A DNA stretch of 5,535 nucleotides. Source: Bacteroidota bacterium. GTDB lineage: Bacteria > Bacteroidota > Bacteroidia > Cytophagales > Cyclobacteriaceae. Every line of letters begins with the position of its first letter. Position 1 is the first letter of the stretch. Shown one piece after another: positions 4,949-5,535 of the stretch. A program made the translations under genes and the position numbers. The notes below the pieces were generated by a model. It was not told the DNA's origin. It did not search any database and saw only the letters and a program-made list of their open reading frames with translations. Where the stretch lies: contig QGUY01000264.1 in NCBI GenBank assembly GCA_003242315.1, positions 1 through 5,535 on the forward strand, in the 5' to 3' direction.

Positions 4949-5535
4949 ATGATGCCTTCGGTTTGCTTCTACTTCCAGGTACACCAGCCATGGCGGCTGA
5001 AATCCTACAACTGCTTTCGGATTGGTTATGATCACAACTACTTTGACGATGCTGCCAATCAGGCGGTTCTGAATCGCGTCGCCGACAAATGCTACCTTCC
5101 CACAAACCGACTCATGCTGGAACTGATACAGAGACACGAAGGCCGATTCCGGATCGCCTACTCCATAACAGGAACAGCACTCGAACAGATGGAACAGTTC
5201 CGCCCCGACGTTATCGCTTCGTTTCAACAACTGGCAGAAACAGGATGCGTTGAGTTCCTGGCAGAAACCTATTACCATTCACTCAGCTTCCTGTACTCCC
5301 GAACAGAGTTCGTCCGTCAGGTCCTGGCGCACACCGCGAAAATCGAAGCGCTCTTCCATCAAACACCGTCAGTATTTCGCAATACAGAGTTGATTTACAA
5401 CAATGAACTCGCATCGTTCATTGATGACATGGGTTACAAAGGCGTGTTGTGCGAGGGGCTGGACTACGCCCTGGGCGGTCGAAGCCCGAACTTTGTCTAC
5501 CACCCACCCCACATCACGACCCGATCTCTAACACA
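4949..5535 (+). CDS. Glycoside hydrolase family 57 (alpha-amylase-like), partial at right edge
   Basis: The first 195 residues of a gene that continues beyond the window without a stop. It opens SVCFYFQVHQPWRLK, containing the HQP signature (12-14) of GH57 conserved region 1. VEFLAETYYHS (101-111) corresponds to region 2. VFRNTELIYNN (142-152) is region 3, with Glu147 the expected catalytic nucleophile. The distal acid/base aspartate and later regions lie outside the window. GH57 enzymes act on alpha-1,4-glucans with retention, as amylases, transglucanases or branching enzymes; the exact activity cannot be told from this half. There is no signal peptide, so it is probably cytoplasmic. The reading frame has a stop at 4931-4933, and the ATG pair at 4949 and 4952 is the only sensible start. 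It follows the glycosyltransferase by 30 bases without a visible terminator or promoter, so the two are likely cotranscribed for storage-glucan metabolism. Confidence 0.9.
   Translation, partial: MMPSVCFYFQVHQPWRLKSYNCFRIGYDHNYFDDAANQAVLNRVADKCYLPTNRLMLELIQRHEGRFRIAYSITGTALEQMEQFRPDVIASFQQLAETGCVEFLAETYYHSLSFLYSRTEFVRQVLAHTAKIEALFHQTPSVFRNTELIYNNELASFIDDMGYKGVLCEGLDYALGGRSPNFVYHPPHITTRSLT

Noticed and set aside
4646..5278. Minus-strand open frame of 210 residues across the glycosyltransferase/GH57 junction
   Set aside because: It is antisense to two clear enzymes and spans their intergenic gap; its translation shows no domain.

Overview
The window looks like a chromosomal segment of a free-living Bacteroidota, most likely of the Cytophagales/Chitinophagales type with a GC content I estimate by eye at about 50%. 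Three things point there. Several genes are preceded by the Bacteroidota -7 promoter element TAnnTTTG, start codons lack convincing Shine-Dalgarno sequences, and a family-4 glycosyltransferase beginning MEVLMLGWEFPP sits directly before a GH57 glycosidase, a pairing familiar from Bacteroidota alpha-glucan loci. The phylum assignment is an inference; there is no rRNA or other marker gene here.

Layout, left to right. Positions 1-116 hold no gene but carry a possible promoter reading out of the left edge. A peptidase E gene (117-830, minus) diverges from a 45-residue single-pass membrane protein (908-1045, plus). That small gene converges on an exported thioredoxin-fold protein (1098-1625, minus), with a hairpin and a short direct repeat between them. 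Positions 1626-1770 hold the thioredoxin promoter and a terminator-like palindromic stretch. Next is a minus-strand pair: a YafY-type HTH/WYL transcription regulator (2357-3346) followed by a GyrI-like ligand-binding-domain protein (1771-2289). A perfect 6+6 inverted repeat, CTGACA-N6-TGTCAG, lies in the 67-base gap between them and is a good operator candidate. The divergent interval 3347-3628 holds a strong plus-strand promoter match followed by a leader of about 105 bases. It drives the glycosyltransferase (3629-4918) and, 30 bases on, a GH57 glycosidase that runs off the right edge (4949-5535).

Functionally there are two coherent units. One is the regulator plus GyrI-like sensor, which probably forms a small ligand-responsive regulatory module. 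The other is the glycosyltransferase plus GH57 enzyme, which probably works in storage or maltodextrin alpha-glucan metabolism. The peptidase E, the small membrane protein and the thioredoxin-like protein look like independent single genes. I see no mobile element, CRISPR array, tRNA, rRNA or phage gene. No wholly new system is evident; the most testable items are the operator between the regulator and sensor genes and the 45-residue membrane protein.
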